Below, piece after piece: positions 34,418 to 44,003 of a DNA stretch of 64,000 nucleotides. Within the stretch, counting starts at the first letter, position 1. Every line of letters begins with the position of its first letter. The notes under the pieces were generated by a model that was not told where the DNA came from, did not search any database, and saw nothing but the letters and a program-made list of their open reading frames with translations. The DNA comes from Bacillota bacterium (GTDB taxonomy: Bacteria; Bacteroidota; Bacteroidia; Bacteroidales; Bacteroidaceae). The translations under genes and the position numbers were made by a program. Where the stretch lies: assembly GCA_023664625.1 (NCBI GenBank), contig JAMPFD010000005.1, positions 62,001 to 126,000 of the forward strand, in the 5' to 3' direction.

Positions 34418-35482
34418 ATGGAAAAAGCAAAAGAAACGAAAGAAATAGATATCATTGCATTGACAACAACGGTACTGAAGGACCGCAAGTCACTGACCAT
34501 TTCTGTCATCGCAGGAATAATCCTTGGCTTAATCATAGCTTTCTCGTCACCAAAGACATATACGGCAGACGTCGTTCTTGCACCGGAGCTGTCAGCGGGA
34601 GGAATAGGGCTGTCGGGGAACATTGCCGACATGGCGTCACAGTTCGGCATCGACATCGGCAAGGCCGGCAAAAGCATGGATGCCATTTATCCGGAGATTT
34701 ATCCGGAGATACTGACATCCAATGATTTTGTCCATAAACTGTTCACCGTGCCCGTAAGACTGAAGAATGACGATACGGAACGTACATATTTTGAACACTT
34801 GACAAGAGACACCAAGATTCCTTTCTGGCAGTATCCGAAAATCTGGATTACTGAAGCTTTAAAGCCCAAAGATCCTGTCGGAAACGGCAAGGGAAAAGTT
34901 GACAGGTTCAAAGTCTCACGGCTTGACGAGGAAATGTGCAAGGCCATTTCCCTGAGTATCGGCTGTACCGTTGACAAGAAGACCAGCGTGATAACCATCA
35001 CAGTCACCGATCAGGATCCGTTAGTGGCAGCAATTATGGCGGACACTCTTCAACAGCGTCTCCAGAACTACATCACCACCTACCGCACAAAAAAAGCATG
35101 CAACGATCTTGAATATTACACTAAGTTGCATGCAGAAGCAAAGGAAAAATACCAGAAAGCCCAGAACGCATACGCCAACTACTGTGATGCCAACCAGGAT
35201 GTACTGCTTGAATCATACATAGCAAAGCGCGATGAGCTGGAGAACGAAATGCAGTCAGCATTCACTGTCATGAACCAAATGTCCATACAGATGAACAGTG
35301 CTCAGGCAAAGATACAAGCACGCACGCCTGCTTACACAATCATAAAATCGGCAAAGATGCCGTATAAGCCTTCAAGCATGTCGAAAATAATGATACTCAT
35401 CCTTACAGTATTTTTTGCAGTAATGGCTGATGCCGCATGGGTACTGGTTATAAAAGACTTCCTCATGAAGAAGAAAATTTAG
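34418..35482 (+). CDS. Wzz-type polysaccharide chain-length/co-polymerase protein
   Basis: 354 aa. Membrane helices lie at about residues 26-46 (ISVIAGIILGLIIAFSS) and near the C-terminus (about 325-345, IMILILTVFFAVMADAAWVL), flanking a periplasmic region with a coiled-coil-like stretch (YYTKLHAEAKEKYQKAQNAYANY). A Pro-containing segment (KMPYKPSSMSK) precedes the second helix, as in Wzz and the N-terminal domain of BY-kinases. No Walker kinase domain is attached. It controls polymer length in Wzy-dependent export, probably working with the flippase and polymerase genes downstream and the SLBB exporter at 44915. It is first in the cluster. Confidence 0.9.
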   Translation: MEKAKETKEIDIIALTTTVLKDRKSLTISVIAGIILGLIIAFSSPKTYTADVVLAPELSAGGIGLSGNIADMASQFGIDIGKAGKSMDAIYPEIYPEILTSNDFVHKLFTVPVRLKNDDTERTYFEHLTRDTKIPFWQYPKIWITEALKPKDPVGNGKGKVDRFKVSRLDEEMCKAISLSIGCTVDKKTSVITITVTDQDPLVAAIMADTLQQRLQNYITTYRTKKACNDLEYYTKLHAEAKEKYQKAQNAYANYCDANQDVLLESYIAKRDELENEMQSAFTVMNQMSIQMNSAQAKIQARTPAYTIIKSAKMPYKPSSMSKIMILILTVFFAVMADAAWVLVIKDFLMKKKI

Positions 35483-35500
35483 TGTATATCGGCAGTTCAT

Positions 35501-36856
35501 ATGATTTATACAAACATCAAGAAAAAACTGTCTGCCCTTGACCAACGCACGCTGACCGTAGCAAAGAACTCCATTGCCACGGCTGTCATGAAAGCCGGCG
35601 TCCTTGCATGCTCACTGATAATGGTTCCTGTCACGTTGGACTACCTTGACACGGAGAACTACGGAATATGGATGGCAATGACATCCATACTCTACTGGTT
35701 CGCCTTTTTCGACATAGGCCTTGGAAACGGAATGAGGAACTACATGGCAGAAGCCATATCACGTAATGACTTCTCACAGGCACAGTCTTATTTCAGTACA
35801 GCAATCTTTCTCCTTTCAGTCATTGCTGCTGTCATGGGAGCTGTCTCCATCATTGCCGTCTGCGGGATTGACCTTAACCATCTGTTCAACACCCGCACCA
35901 TTGACAGCAAGTCATTATCCGGCGTGATGATGGTTGCCATAATATTTTCCCTGATATTATTCGTCGCAAAGAACATAGGCATGGTATACATAGCCATGCA
36001 GAGATATGCGGTAAATGACTTCATCACGTTCCTGGGACAGATAATATCTGCAATCATTGTGTACATCATCACCAGGACCACCGAACCGCACCTTATATAT
36101 ATAGTAACGGTAATCACAGGTATTCCTGCATTGATGTTCGTCCTTGCCTCCATACCGTTACTGAGACAATACCCGCAACTGCGGCCGTCCATAAAGAGTG
36201 TAAGCATCAGTTCCGCAAAGAAAATAGTAAACAAAGGTCTGGGATTCTTTGTCATACAGATAACAAGCTGTCTCGTCATCTTTGGTTCCGCAAATATTCT
36301 TATATCGCATTATTGCGGTCCGGAACAAGTGACGATATATAACATATCATATAAGCTGTTCAACATTCTTATAATTATCTATACAATAATACTGTCGCCG
36401 CTATGGAACGCATATACCGACGCAGCGGTAAAGGGAGATTACGTCTGGATAAGACGGATATTCAAGAAGTCAGCATACTTGTGGGCGGCAAGCATCGTGA
36501 TAGGCATAGCGGCATTACCCGTAAGCTGCTGGTTCTTCAAGAAATGGGTCGGCGACAGTGTGGAGATTCCGCTAGGAGTTTCTGCGTCAGTCTTGGCATA
36601 CGTATGTATGTTCAACTTCAACAACTGTGTCACTTATCTCATAAACGGACTAAACAAAATCAAGGTACAAATAATAACATCCGTCGTGGGCACTGCCATA
36701 TACCTGGCATCAGTCTGTCTTTTACTAAAAGGAGACTACGGCATATATGGCATTTCCCTGAGCATGTGCGCCGTTTACATGCTAATGGCACTTGTACATC
36801 TATATCAATGCTATCTGCTGGCAAACAACAAGGCGCACGGCATATGGAATGAATGA
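35501..36856 (+). CDS. Polysaccharide flippase (Wzx/MATE-like)
   Basis: 451 aa with about 12-14 membrane helices. The N-terminus NSIATAVMKAGVLACSLIMVP and LDTENYGIWMAMTSILYWFAFFDIGLGNGMRNY is characteristic of the polysaccharide transporter branch of the MVF superfamily, which moves lipid-linked repeat units across the inner membrane. It follows wzz by 18 bp and precedes glycosyltransferases. Serial helices interrupted by short Lys/Arg loops are evident over the whole length. It is the expected partner of the EpsG-like polymerase three genes on. The sugar unit carried cannot be told. Confidence 0.9.
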   Translation: MIYTNIKKKLSALDQRTLTVAKNSIATAVMKAGVLACSLIMVPVTLDYLDTENYGIWMAMTSILYWFAFFDIGLGNGMRNYMAEAISRNDFSQAQSYFSTAIFLLSVIAAVMGAVSIIAVCGIDLNHLFNTRTIDSKSLSGVMMVAIIFSLILFVAKNIGMVYIAMQRYAVNDFITFLGQIISAIIVYIITRTTEPHLIYIVTVITGIPALMFVLASIPLLRQYPQLRPSIKSVSISSAKKIVNKGLGFFVIQITSCLVIFGSANILISHYCGPEQVTIYNISYKLFNILIIIYTIILSPLWNAYTDAAVKGDYVWIRRIFKKSAYLWAASIVIGIAALPVSCWFFKKWVGDSVEIPLGVSASVLAYVCMFNFNNCVTYLINGLNKIKVQIITSVVGTAIYLASVCLLLKGDYGIYGISLSMCAVYMLMALVHLYQCYLLANNKAHGIWNE

Positions 36857-36884
36857 GAACAACTGTTAATGTGAATCTATCAAT

Positions 36885-38150
36885 ATGGGCAACAAGATAA
36901 GTGTCATAACAATAGTCTATAACGATGTCCGGAACATCCGCAGGACAATGGAGAGCTTCTTTGCACAGACATGGACAGAGAAAGAGTATATTGTCATAGA
37001 CGGAGGCTCTACAGACGGTACGGCGGATATTATCCGAGAATACTCAGAAAGACTGGCATACTGGTGTTCAGAACCGGACGACGGTATCTATGAGGCGATG
37101 AACAAAGGGGTGGAAAAAGCTGCGGGCAAATGGATAAATATCCTTAACTGTGGTGATGTCTATGCTTCCGAAACGGCACTTGAAGATGTAATCAAGGCAG
37201 CAGGCGGCACTGAGGCCGATGTTATTTTTGCCAACAGCATTGAAGTTCATGCAAAGTTCAAATACAACCGCTTCGCTGACGACGACATTTCCCGGCTGGA
37301 GTACATTCCAACGTTCCGCCACGGCTCTTCACTGATAAAAACATCCGTACATAAGCGCTATCTCTATGATGTCTCCAAGAAGAAAGCCTTGGGATATGCA
37401 CTTGACTGGGAGATGCTGCACCGCTTATATAAAGACGGATATACTTTCCAGAAAGCGGACGTATTCCTTGAGGAATATCTTCTTGAAGGGGTATCCAACA
37501 ATCCGTACAAGAACCTTTGGTACAACTACAAGATCACCGCCGGCTCAGGATTCTGTATGCATAAACTCATGTTCATGCTTATGCAGATGCTGAACATAAT
37601 GAAGGCCAAGTGTCCGCTGACTGCCTTTGTTTACAGTTTCATACTTGAATACATCATCAACAGCGTCTGTCCGCACATTCCTTTCTGGACCCTCCGCCGC
37701 CCTTTGCTGAAACTTGGCAAGGTTAAAATTGGGAAAAACTCATTCATCATGAGAAAATGCTACATCATGAACGCCAACTTCCTTACAATAGGCAACTACA
37801 GCCACATCAACAGAGGATGTCTCATCGATGCCCGCGGCAAGATAACCATTGGTGACAATGTGTCCGTCTCACACAATGTAAGCCTTGTCACCGGAGGACA
37901 CGACGCCATGTCGCCTGACTTCATAGGAATATTCAAGCCCATAGTCATAAAGGACTATGCATGGCTCGGTGTCGGATGTACCATACTTCAGGGAGTAACC
38001 ATTGGACGCGGAGCAATAGTTGCAGCAGGAGCCGTAGTAACAAAGGATGTCGGGGACTATGAGATTGTCGGAGGCATACCGGCAAAAAGAATCGGCGAAC
38101 GCCCGCAGAATCTCAACTATAAATGTCACGGATGGTCATTGTTCACATAA
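36885..38150 (+). CDS. Glycosyltransferase family 2 fused to a hexapeptide acyltransferase
   Basis: 421 aa with two clear parts. Residues about 4-240 are a GT-A glycosyltransferase of family 2 (ISVITIVYNDVRNIRRTMES, YIVIDGGSTDGTADII, YEAMNKGVEKA, LNCGDVYA). Residues about 275-410 are a left-handed beta-helix of WcaF/Maa-type acetyltransferases (IGNYSHINRGCLID, IGDNVSVSHNVSLVTGGHD, VTIGRGAIVAAGAVVTKDV, PAKRIG). The two are in one uninterrupted frame joined by a linker containing two short hydrophobic stretches. In most clusters these are separate genes, so the fusion suggests that the added sugar is also acetylated. It starts 29 bp after the flippase. Confidence 0.9.
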   Translation: MGNKISVITIVYNDVRNIRRTMESFFAQTWTEKEYIVIDGGSTDGTADIIREYSERLAYWCSEPDDGIYEAMNKGVEKAAGKWINILNCGDVYASETALEDVIKAAGGTEADVIFANSIEVHAKFKYNRFADDDISRLEYIPTFRHGSSLIKTSVHKRYLYDVSKKKALGYALDWEMLHRLYKDGYTFQKADVFLEEYLLEGVSNNPYKNLWYNYKITAGSGFCMHKLMFMLMQMLNIMKAKCPLTAFVYSFILEYIINSVCPHIPFWTLRRPLLKLGKVKIGKNSFIMRKCYIMNANFLTIGNYSHINRGCLIDARGKITIGDNVSVSHNVSLVTGGHDAMSPDFIGIFKPIVIKDYAWLGVGCTILQGVTIGRGAIVAAGAVVTKDVGDYEIVGGIPAKRIGERPQNLNYKCHGWSLFT

Positions 38151-38193
38151 GAAAACGGACTATTGCCTGTATAAACAAAGAATATCTGTCATA

Positions 38194-39360
38194 ATGATAT
38201 ATTCCATTCCATACCTTATATTTCTCATTTATCTTCTTACTTTAGCCGTCATTATAAGTGAGAAGAAAGAAGATGACCAGCTATGCCGTAACCTTACAAA
38301 TCTCGGTATAGCCTCATTTCTTGTATTCTTCGGATGCAGAGGATATATATGGCATGACTGGACAGCATATACCGGTCTGTTTGACAAGGCATCATGGAGT
38401 GACATAGCAAACTACAATTACTTCAAGCATTCCGAGCCGCTATGGTTCGTGCTCATGAGGACATTCAAGACCTTTGTCAACAATTACTATGCCTTCGCAT
38501 TCTTATGCAGCCTCATAAACACCATTCTTCTTGTCAGGTTCTTCAAAAGATACAGCATAAGCCTGCTCTTTGCTCTTGCGACATACGTGGCGTTCAGCGG
38601 CTTTGAGATTTCCATAAACCTCATGCGAAACTCCATGGCAATGTTCATTGTCCTTAACGCCCTGCCTTACATCGAGGAAAGGAAAATAGGCAAATACATG
38701 CTGGCCTGTGCCGTCGCCGCAGGAATCCACCTCTCGTCCCTGGTATATATCCCACTGTATTTCATTCTTAACCGACAAATAAACAAATGGGTGTTCATCG
38801 GACTTGTCATAGCATGCAACGCCGTACTTTTCTCAAATATCGCCATCGTCATGAAACTTGCAGAGGCAATAGGTTTCAATAATGAGATTTTCGAGTCTAA
38901 GCTCAGCATCTACTCAGATTTCGGAATGTATGCCAGCTCACGTTTCGTACTCCTCCAACGCTTTCTCATCTGCCTGATGGTCTTCTGTTATTACGACAAG
39001 CTGACAGAAATGTCAAAGAGCAACAGGATGTTCATCAATGCCCTGCTGATATACATCATAGGCTCGTATCTTACAAGTGAGTTCTCTGAAATGAGCAACC
39101 GTATCGGCATACTATTCTCTTTCTCATTCTGGATTCTTTGCGGATACCTCATAAAATGCTGCTTCTATATCAATAACCGACGGCTCTTCATGGGATTCAT
39201 GGGATTTGTACTCATGTTCAACACCTATATCACCACCGCCGAGAATATCAAAGAATACCAGAACTGGCTGTTCGGAACAGCTGACTCCTACGAAGCCAAG
39301 CGCAGTTTCTATAACAAGAACTTCTCCGAGACAAAACAAGTTGATTCCAAAAAGAAATGA
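38194..39360 (+). CDS. EpsG-family polysaccharide polymerase
   Basis: 388 aa from ATG 38194 (MIYSIPYLIFLIYLLTLAV); the open frame further upstream overlaps the preceding gene and is unlikely to be used. About 10-12 membrane helices are present, with the pattern FFGCRGYIWHDWTAYTGLFDKA near residue 45-65 that is typical of EpsG/Wzy-like polymerases, and FEISINLMRNSMAMFIVL later. It would join repeat units on the periplasmic side. The C-terminal 30 residues are soluble and charged. Its stop overlaps the start of the next glycosyltransferase (ATGA). Confidence 0.85.
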   Translation: MIYSIPYLIFLIYLLTLAVIISEKKEDDQLCRNLTNLGIASFLVFFGCRGYIWHDWTAYTGLFDKASWSDIANYNYFKHSEPLWFVLMRTFKTFVNNYYAFAFLCSLINTILLVRFFKRYSISLLFALATYVAFSGFEISINLMRNSMAMFIVLNALPYIEERKIGKYMLACAVAAGIHLSSLVYIPLYFILNRQINKWVFIGLVIACNAVLFSNIAIVMKLAEAIGFNNEIFESKLSIYSDFGMYASSRFVLLQRFLICLMVFCYYDKLTEMSKSNRMFINALLIYIIGSYLTSEFSEMSNRIGILFSFSFWILCGYLIKCCFYINNRRLFMGFMGFVLMFNTYITTAENIKEYQNWLFGTADSYEAKRSFYNKNFSETKQVDSKKK

Positions 39361-40523
39361 AAATAGCATATATTTCTCTGAGCGTTTTCGCCGACTGTGA
39401 CATCCCTCTTGTCAACGCCCTTGCGGAAAAGGGTGTGGACATAACTTACTATATGATTATGTCTGACAAGAACAGACAAGGCACCGTCATAGACATCCGT
39501 GCCATGAAGACAGAGGCAAAGGTATTTCCGGCCGGTGACTATCCGGAACTGAAAGCCATAGAAAGTCTTACCGACCTCAGACGAATGAGAATCGTAAACA
39601 TGCCGGTCGCCCACAACTACGCCTGGCAGTCTTTCGTCCTCGCTCACAGATTCAAGAAGGAACTGAAAGCAGGCGGCTTCGACATCATACATTTCACATG
39701 GCCATTTGACTATTGTTTCTTCTGTTTGTATAGTCTGGACATCCCCATGCTCTTTACCGTACATGATCCCATACCTCACTCCAGTGACGAGAAATTCATT
39801 TACAATCTGCAACGTGGAGCAGCCATAAAACGTGCTGACTATTTCATGCTGCTCAATGAAACACAGACAGAAGAGTTCAAACAACGATATTCCATAACAG
39901 ACAACAGAATCTTCCACTCCAGACTCAGCATATACACCCACCTCTCTCACCATAAGCCGGGAGCACCAATCCATGACGCCACATATATCCTTTTTATGGG
40001 AAGCATCAATCCGCATAAAGGCATAAAATACCTCTGTGAAGCCATGGAGGAGGCACGCAAGACATGCCCGGAACTGCAACTGGTAATCGCAGGAAAGGGT
40101 ACATTTGACTTTAACATTGCTGATTATACCTGCCGTGGCTATGTAAAGCTTATCAACCGCTTCATAGAAACCGATGAGCTGATCAATCTTGTCCGTCACT
40201 CACAATTTGTCTGCTGCCCGTATACCGATGCCACGCAGAGCGGAGTCGTCATGTCGGCATTCGCCTTGTGCAAGCCTGTACTGGCAACAAATGTCGGCGC
40301 ATTGCACGAAATGATTGACAATGGCAGACACGGCATGCTCGTTGCCCCTAAAGACAGCCATGCATTAGCAGAAGCCATAGCAAAGATGAATGACCGGGAT
40401 GTGCTGGAGGAAATGAAAAACAATATTATATGTGACTACCGCAATGGCGAGAAATCATGGAGCACTATAGCCGACAATCTGATTGACAACTACAATATCC
40501 TAATCAAAAACAGACGCGCATGA
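39357..40523 (+). CDS. Glycosyltransferase, GT4-like
   Basis: 388 aa, GT-B fold. The C-terminal half carries the family 4 pattern: FMGSINPHKGIKYLCEAMEEA, LQLVIAGKG, a short LINLVRHSQFVCCPYTDATQSGVVMSAFALCKPVLATNVGALHEMI with the nucleotide-sugar-binding Glu/Ser region, and HGMLVAPKDSHALAEAI. The N-terminal half has VNALAEKGVDITYYM and LFTVHDPIPH. Overlap with the polymerase gene at both ends (ATGA at start, ATGAAA at end) indicates tight coupling. Sugar and linkage are not predictable. Confidence 0.9.
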   Translation: MKIAYISLSVFADCDIPLVNALAEKGVDITYYMIMSDKNRQGTVIDIRAMKTEAKVFPAGDYPELKAIESLTDLRRMRIVNMPVAHNYAWQSFVLAHRFKKELKAGGFDIIHFTWPFDYCFFCLYSLDIPMLFTVHDPIPHSSDEKFIYNLQRGAAIKRADYFMLLNETQTEEFKQRYSITDNRIFHSRLSIYTHLSHHKPGAPIHDATYILFMGSINPHKGIKYLCEAMEEARKTCPELQLVIAGKGTFDFNIADYTCRGYVKLINRFIETDELINLVRHSQFVCCPYTDATQSGVVMSAFALCKPVLATNVGALHEMIDNGRHGMLVAPKDSHALAEAIAKMNDRDVLEEMKNNIICDYRNGEKSWSTIADNLIDNYNILIKNRRA

Positions 40524-41602
40524 AACCTGAGATAATAGCATTCTACCTGCCGCAATATCACCCTACCGAGCATAACGACCTGTGGTGGGGCAAGGGATTT
40601 ACGGAATGGACAAATGTTGCAAAGGCAAAACGTCTGTTCCCCGGACATTACCAGCCGAAGATTCCTGCCGACCTCGGATTCTATGACCTGCGCGTTCCCG
40701 AAGTGCGCAAGGAGCAGGCCTCACTTGCCAAGGAAGCCGGCATAGACTGCTTCTGCTACTACCACTACTGGTTTGAGAACGGCCATGAAGAACTGGAGCG
40801 GCCTTTCAACGAGGTTGTTGAATCAGGAGAGCCTGACTTCCCGTTCTGTCTCTGCTGGGCCAATGAGTCCTGGTACAAGAAATTCTGGAACAATGACGGT
40901 GCCCTTGTCGACAAGAAGGTTCTGGCCGAACAGAAATATGCAGGCGAGGATGATGACACCAAGCATTTCTATTCCTTGCTGAAAGCATTCAGGGACAAGA
41001 GATATTACAAAGTCAACGGCAAGCTTTTCTTTGCCATATATCAGCCGCTGGAGTTCAAGGAGGCGGCACGCTTCATGGCTCTGTGGCAGAAGCTGGCGGA
41101 AGAGAACGGACTTCCCGGATTCCATTTCGCCGCCTTCACATATTTCGCCGACATGAAAGGTGAGGAGATTCTTGACCGCGGCTTTGACAGTGTCATATCC
41201 TGCCGCCACAACAGAGACAAGATTCATAACGGGGCATGGCTCATACGCAAAGCGGCAAGTATGGTCTTGAGATGTCCGAGAATGATACGGTACAAGACAA
41301 TATGGCCGCGCCTCATCAGTGACCTGGAAAGGAAAGACGACAGATACATTCCTGTCATGATGCCTAATTGGGACCATACTCCGAGGAGCGGCAGGAAAGG
41401 AGATCTTTTCCTGAATTCTTCTCCCGCAGAGTTCAAGAAACATTGCAAAGATGTCCTGTCCTCTGTAAAGGACAAAAAGACTCCACTGTGCTTTATAAAG
41501 TCATGGAATGAGTGGGGAGAAGGCAACTATATGGAGCCGGACATGAGATACGGCAAGGGATATATCAACGCACTGAAAGACGCTTTGGCGGAATTATTTT
41601 GA
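40520..41602 (+). CDS. WbsX-like (GH99-related) glycosyltransferase/hydrolase
   Basis: 360 aa. The N-terminal sequence IIAFYLPQYHPTEHNDLWWGKGFTEWTNVAKA is the hallmark of WbsX-type proteins found in O-antigen and capsule clusters, related to GH99 folds. Further conserved blocks are GIDCFCYYHYWFENG, FPFCLCWANESW and FIKSWNEWGEGNYMEPD. Family members are annotated as glycosyltransferases, but some may act as endo-glycosidases, so the reaction is uncertain. It overlaps the preceding gene by 4 nt and ends 11 nt before the next. Confidence 0.88.
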   Translation: MKPEIIAFYLPQYHPTEHNDLWWGKGFTEWTNVAKAKRLFPGHYQPKIPADLGFYDLRVPEVRKEQASLAKEAGIDCFCYYHYWFENGHEELERPFNEVVESGEPDFPFCLCWANESWYKKFWNNDGALVDKKVLAEQKYAGEDDDTKHFYSLLKAFRDKRYYKVNGKLFFAIYQPLEFKEAARFMALWQKLAEENGLPGFHFAAFTYFADMKGEEILDRGFDSVISCRHNRDKIHNGAWLIRKAASMVLRCPRMIRYKTIWPRLISDLERKDDRYIPVMMPNWDHTPRSGRKGDLFLNSSPAEFKKHCKDVLSSVKDKKTPLCFIKSWNEWGEGNYMEPDMRYGKGYINALKDALAELF

Positions 41603-41613
41603 CAGGGGAAGAC

Positions 41614-42678
41614 ATGAAAATAATTTATGACAACATAATATATGCTCTGCAGCGATGCGGCGGAATCTCTGTCGTATGGAGCAATCTTATCACAAGATGC
41701 CTTAAGAAGGGAGATGGCAATATCTCTTTCCTTGACTATGAGCATGAGAACATCTCACGCTCGGACATCTCGCTGCCGGAAGAGAACATCATTAAAAAGA
41801 AGCTGCACGTCCCCTCAATACAGAGGTTCATAAACCCATCCGGCAGGGATTTCCGTACGAACGAGCCTTTCATTTTCCACTCGAGCTATTACAGGACGCT
41901 TAACCGCCCTAATGCCATAAACGTCACAACCGTTCATGACTTCGTCTATTCTTTCTATGTCAAGAATCCCGTAAGCAGATTCCTGCACTGCCGTCAGCAG
42001 TATGATGCAATAAGAAAATCGGACATTGTGGTATGTATATCAGAAAACACCAAAAAGGACCTGCTGCAGCTTCTTCCTGATGTCAGTCCTGAGAAAGTGA
42101 AGGTCATATACAACGGTGTGGACAACCGCTTCCGCCGTATTCCCGGCACCGCATATAAGGACTATTTCCTCTTCGTAGGCAATCGGGGCGGATACAAGAA
42201 CTTCACGGCAATAATAGAGCCTGTGGCACGGTGTGGCTTCGAACTGAGAATTGTCGGTCCCGCCATTACCGAAGAGGAGACGGCACTCATGAAAAAGCAT
42301 AACCTCAGATACACTTATTGCGGGCGTGTCTCCGACGAGGAGCTGAACAAGCTCTACAACGAGGCTTTCTGCTTCATCTACCCTTCCCTATACGAAGGCT
42401 TCGGACTCCCGGTGCTGGAAGCACAGATGGCCGGCTGTCCCGTACTTGCCGTCAACACTTCCTCTCTACCTGAAGTCATCGGCGACAAGAACCTCTTGCT
42501 TGACGAAATAACCTATGAGGCACTGCATGACAAGGTCTCTCTCCTGAAGGACCCGCAGACAAGAGAGAAAATCATAGCGGACGGACTTAAAAATGCCACA
42601 CGCTTCTCGTGGGACAAGATGACCGAAGAATATATGGCACTGTACCAGGAGGCCATTGACAATTTTCTTAAAAGTTAA
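41614..42678 (+). CDS. Glycosyltransferase family 4
   Basis: 354 aa from ATG 41614 (MKIIYDNIIYALQRCGGISVVW), chosen because the upstream open codons overlap the preceding gene. The N-terminal acceptor domain has RCGGISVVWSNLI and TVHDFVYSFYVKN. The C-terminal domain has the GT4 set VKVIYNGVDNRFR, YFLFVGNRGGYKNF, and FIYPSLYEGFGLPVLEAQMAGCPVLAVNTSSLPEV with the E-x7-E nucleotide-sugar motif, much like mannosyl-type transferases. It is separated from the next gene by 3 nt. Confidence 0.92.
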   Translation: MKIIYDNIIYALQRCGGISVVWSNLITRCLKKGDGNISFLDYEHENISRSDISLPEENIIKKKLHVPSIQRFINPSGRDFRTNEPFIFHSSYYRTLNRPNAINVTTVHDFVYSFYVKNPVSRFLHCRQQYDAIRKSDIVVCISENTKKDLLQLLPDVSPEKVKVIYNGVDNRFRRIPGTAYKDYFLFVGNRGGYKNFTAIIEPVARCGFELRIVGPAITEEETALMKKHNLRYTYCGRVSDEELNKLYNEAFCFIYPSLYEGFGLPVLEAQMAGCPVLAVNTSSLPEVIGDKNLLLDEITYEALHDKVSLLKDPQTREKIIADGLKNATRFSWDKMTEEYMALYQEAIDNFLKS

Positions 42679-42681
42679 GCC

Positions 42682-43440
42682 ATGACAATATCCATAATAA
42701 CAGCGGCATTCAATAGCGAACGGACAATAGCCCACACTATTGAATCAGTGCTTGCACAGACATATAAGGACATTGACTATTGGATTATTGACGGAGCTTC
42801 AACCGACAGGACAGTGGAAATAGCACGGAGCTATGAAGAACGGTTCTGCGGGAAACTGCATATAGTCAGCCAGCCCGACAAAGGGATATATGATGCAATG
42901 AACAAAGGGATAGGCTTTTGTCATGGCGAAATAGTCGGTATTCTCAACTCTGACGATTTCTACACCTCTGCTGATGCCCTGGAAACAATAGCACGGACTT
43001 TTGCCGCAGATGATGATACAGATGCCGTATATGGCGACATTCATTTCATTAACGAGAATAATACCGGCAAATGTGTACGATACTATTCAAGTGGAATATT
43101 CCGCCCATGGATGCTACGATTCGGATTCATGCCGGCACATCCGTCGTTCTATGTCAGGAATAAGGTATATGAAAAATACGGATTGTTTTCGTTGGACTAC
43201 CGTATCGCATCCGATTACGACCTTCTGGTCAGACTTCTTTACAAACACCGCATAAAGGCAAAATACATAAAGAAAGATTTTGTCACCATGCGCACGGGCG
43301 GCATAAGTACAAAGAACATGCGTAACCGATGGCTCATTACGCGGGAGAATGTCATTGCATGCCGAAGGAACGGGCTGTATACGAATATTGTCCTTATCTC
43401 CATGAAGTATCTGTATAAGATTTTTGAATTCAGGATATAA
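42682..43440 (+). CDS. Glycosyltransferase family 2
   Basis: 252 aa, a single GT-A domain: ISIITAAFNSERTIAHTIES, YWIIDGASTDRTVEIA, GIYDAMNKGIGFCHGEIVGILNSDDFY and SLDYRIASDYDLLVRLL. It resembles the GT2 half of the fusion at 36885, with a shared order of motifs, but has no acyltransferase. It is the last gene of the exopolysaccharide cluster; a hairpin follows at 43503-43564. No initiating sugar-phosphate transferase (WbaP/WecA type) is present between 34.4 and 43.4 kb, so this cluster must rely on one elsewhere. Confidence 0.92.
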   Translation: MTISIITAAFNSERTIAHTIESVLAQTYKDIDYWIIDGASTDRTVEIARSYEERFCGKLHIVSQPDKGIYDAMNKGIGFCHGEIVGILNSDDFYTSADALETIARTFAADDDTDAVYGDIHFINENNTGKCVRYYSSGIFRPWMLRFGFMPAHPSFYVRNKVYEKYGLFSLDYRIASDYDLLVRLLYKHRIKAKYIKKDFVTMRTGGISTKNMRNRWLITRENVIACRRNGLYTNIVLISMKYLYKIFEFRI

Positions 43441-43502
43441 TCTTCTGACGGCGGTTTACAAGCATGTGGAGAGTATCACATTTGATTGAAACATATAATA
43501 AC

Positions 43503-43564
43503 AATGGCATCCGATTCTTAAAGACATTATATAAATGTTTGTCTCTTCAGAATAGGATGCCATT
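43503..43564 (+). terminator. Terminator of the exopolysaccharide cluster
   Basis: Arms AATGGCATCC (43503-43512) and GGATGCCATT (43555-43564), extended by an ATTCT/AGAAT pairing after a one-base bulge, then TTACTTTTG. It lies between convergent genes and may serve both. Confidence 0.7.
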
Positions 43565-43628
43565 TTACTTTTGTCCTGTTTCCGTTCACAAGCTTTCTTT
43601 TTTTACATTCATGTTCCTGCACTTTCAT

Positions 43629-43928
43629 TCACAGCCGTATGCCCACTCTGTCGATATGTTCCCGCAGTGCGGGGCTGCTGATGGATTCATAGTGGAGCAC
43701 GTCAACGAAGAACGGAAGCATGCTGTCTTCCAGTTCTGATTTCAGCAGCAGCACAGTATTATGCGTTATGCCGGTGCCCTTTATGGCAAGGTCAATGTCT
43801 GACCCTTTTTTGTAGCAGCCTTTCGCCCTTGACCCGAACAGTATCGCGGCTTCTATCTCCGGATGACGGAGACAGGCTGTCTTCAGTACATTAATATGCT
43901 GTTCAGAAAGTCCGGTGTTCATTTTCAT
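43629..43928 (-). CDS. MNT-type nucleotidyltransferase (antitoxin)
   Basis: About 99 aa from ATG 43928 (MKMNTGLS); an in-frame ATG at 43946 is possible. It carries the minimal nucleotidyltransferase motif ILFGSRAKGCYKKGSDIDLAI (G-S and D-x-D). Family knowledge: MNT proteins paired with HEPN proteins act as antitoxins, in studied cases by AMPylating the HEPN toxin. It lies 75 bp downstream of a HEPN gene on the same strand, which fits such a pair. The C-terminal region VDVLHYESISSPALREHIDRVG is normal for the family. Confidence 0.85.
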   Translation of the reverse strand: MKMNTGLSEQHINVLKTACLRHPEIEAAILFGSRAKGCYKKGSDIDLAIKGTGITHNTVLLLKSELEDSMLPFFVDVLHYESISSPALREHIDRVGIRL

Positions 43929-44003
43929 TATACTTTCTTCTAACAAGATTCTGCTTGGGAGGATGCAAATTTGTTCTTTACTCGTCTGACTTAACGAATA
44001 CGC

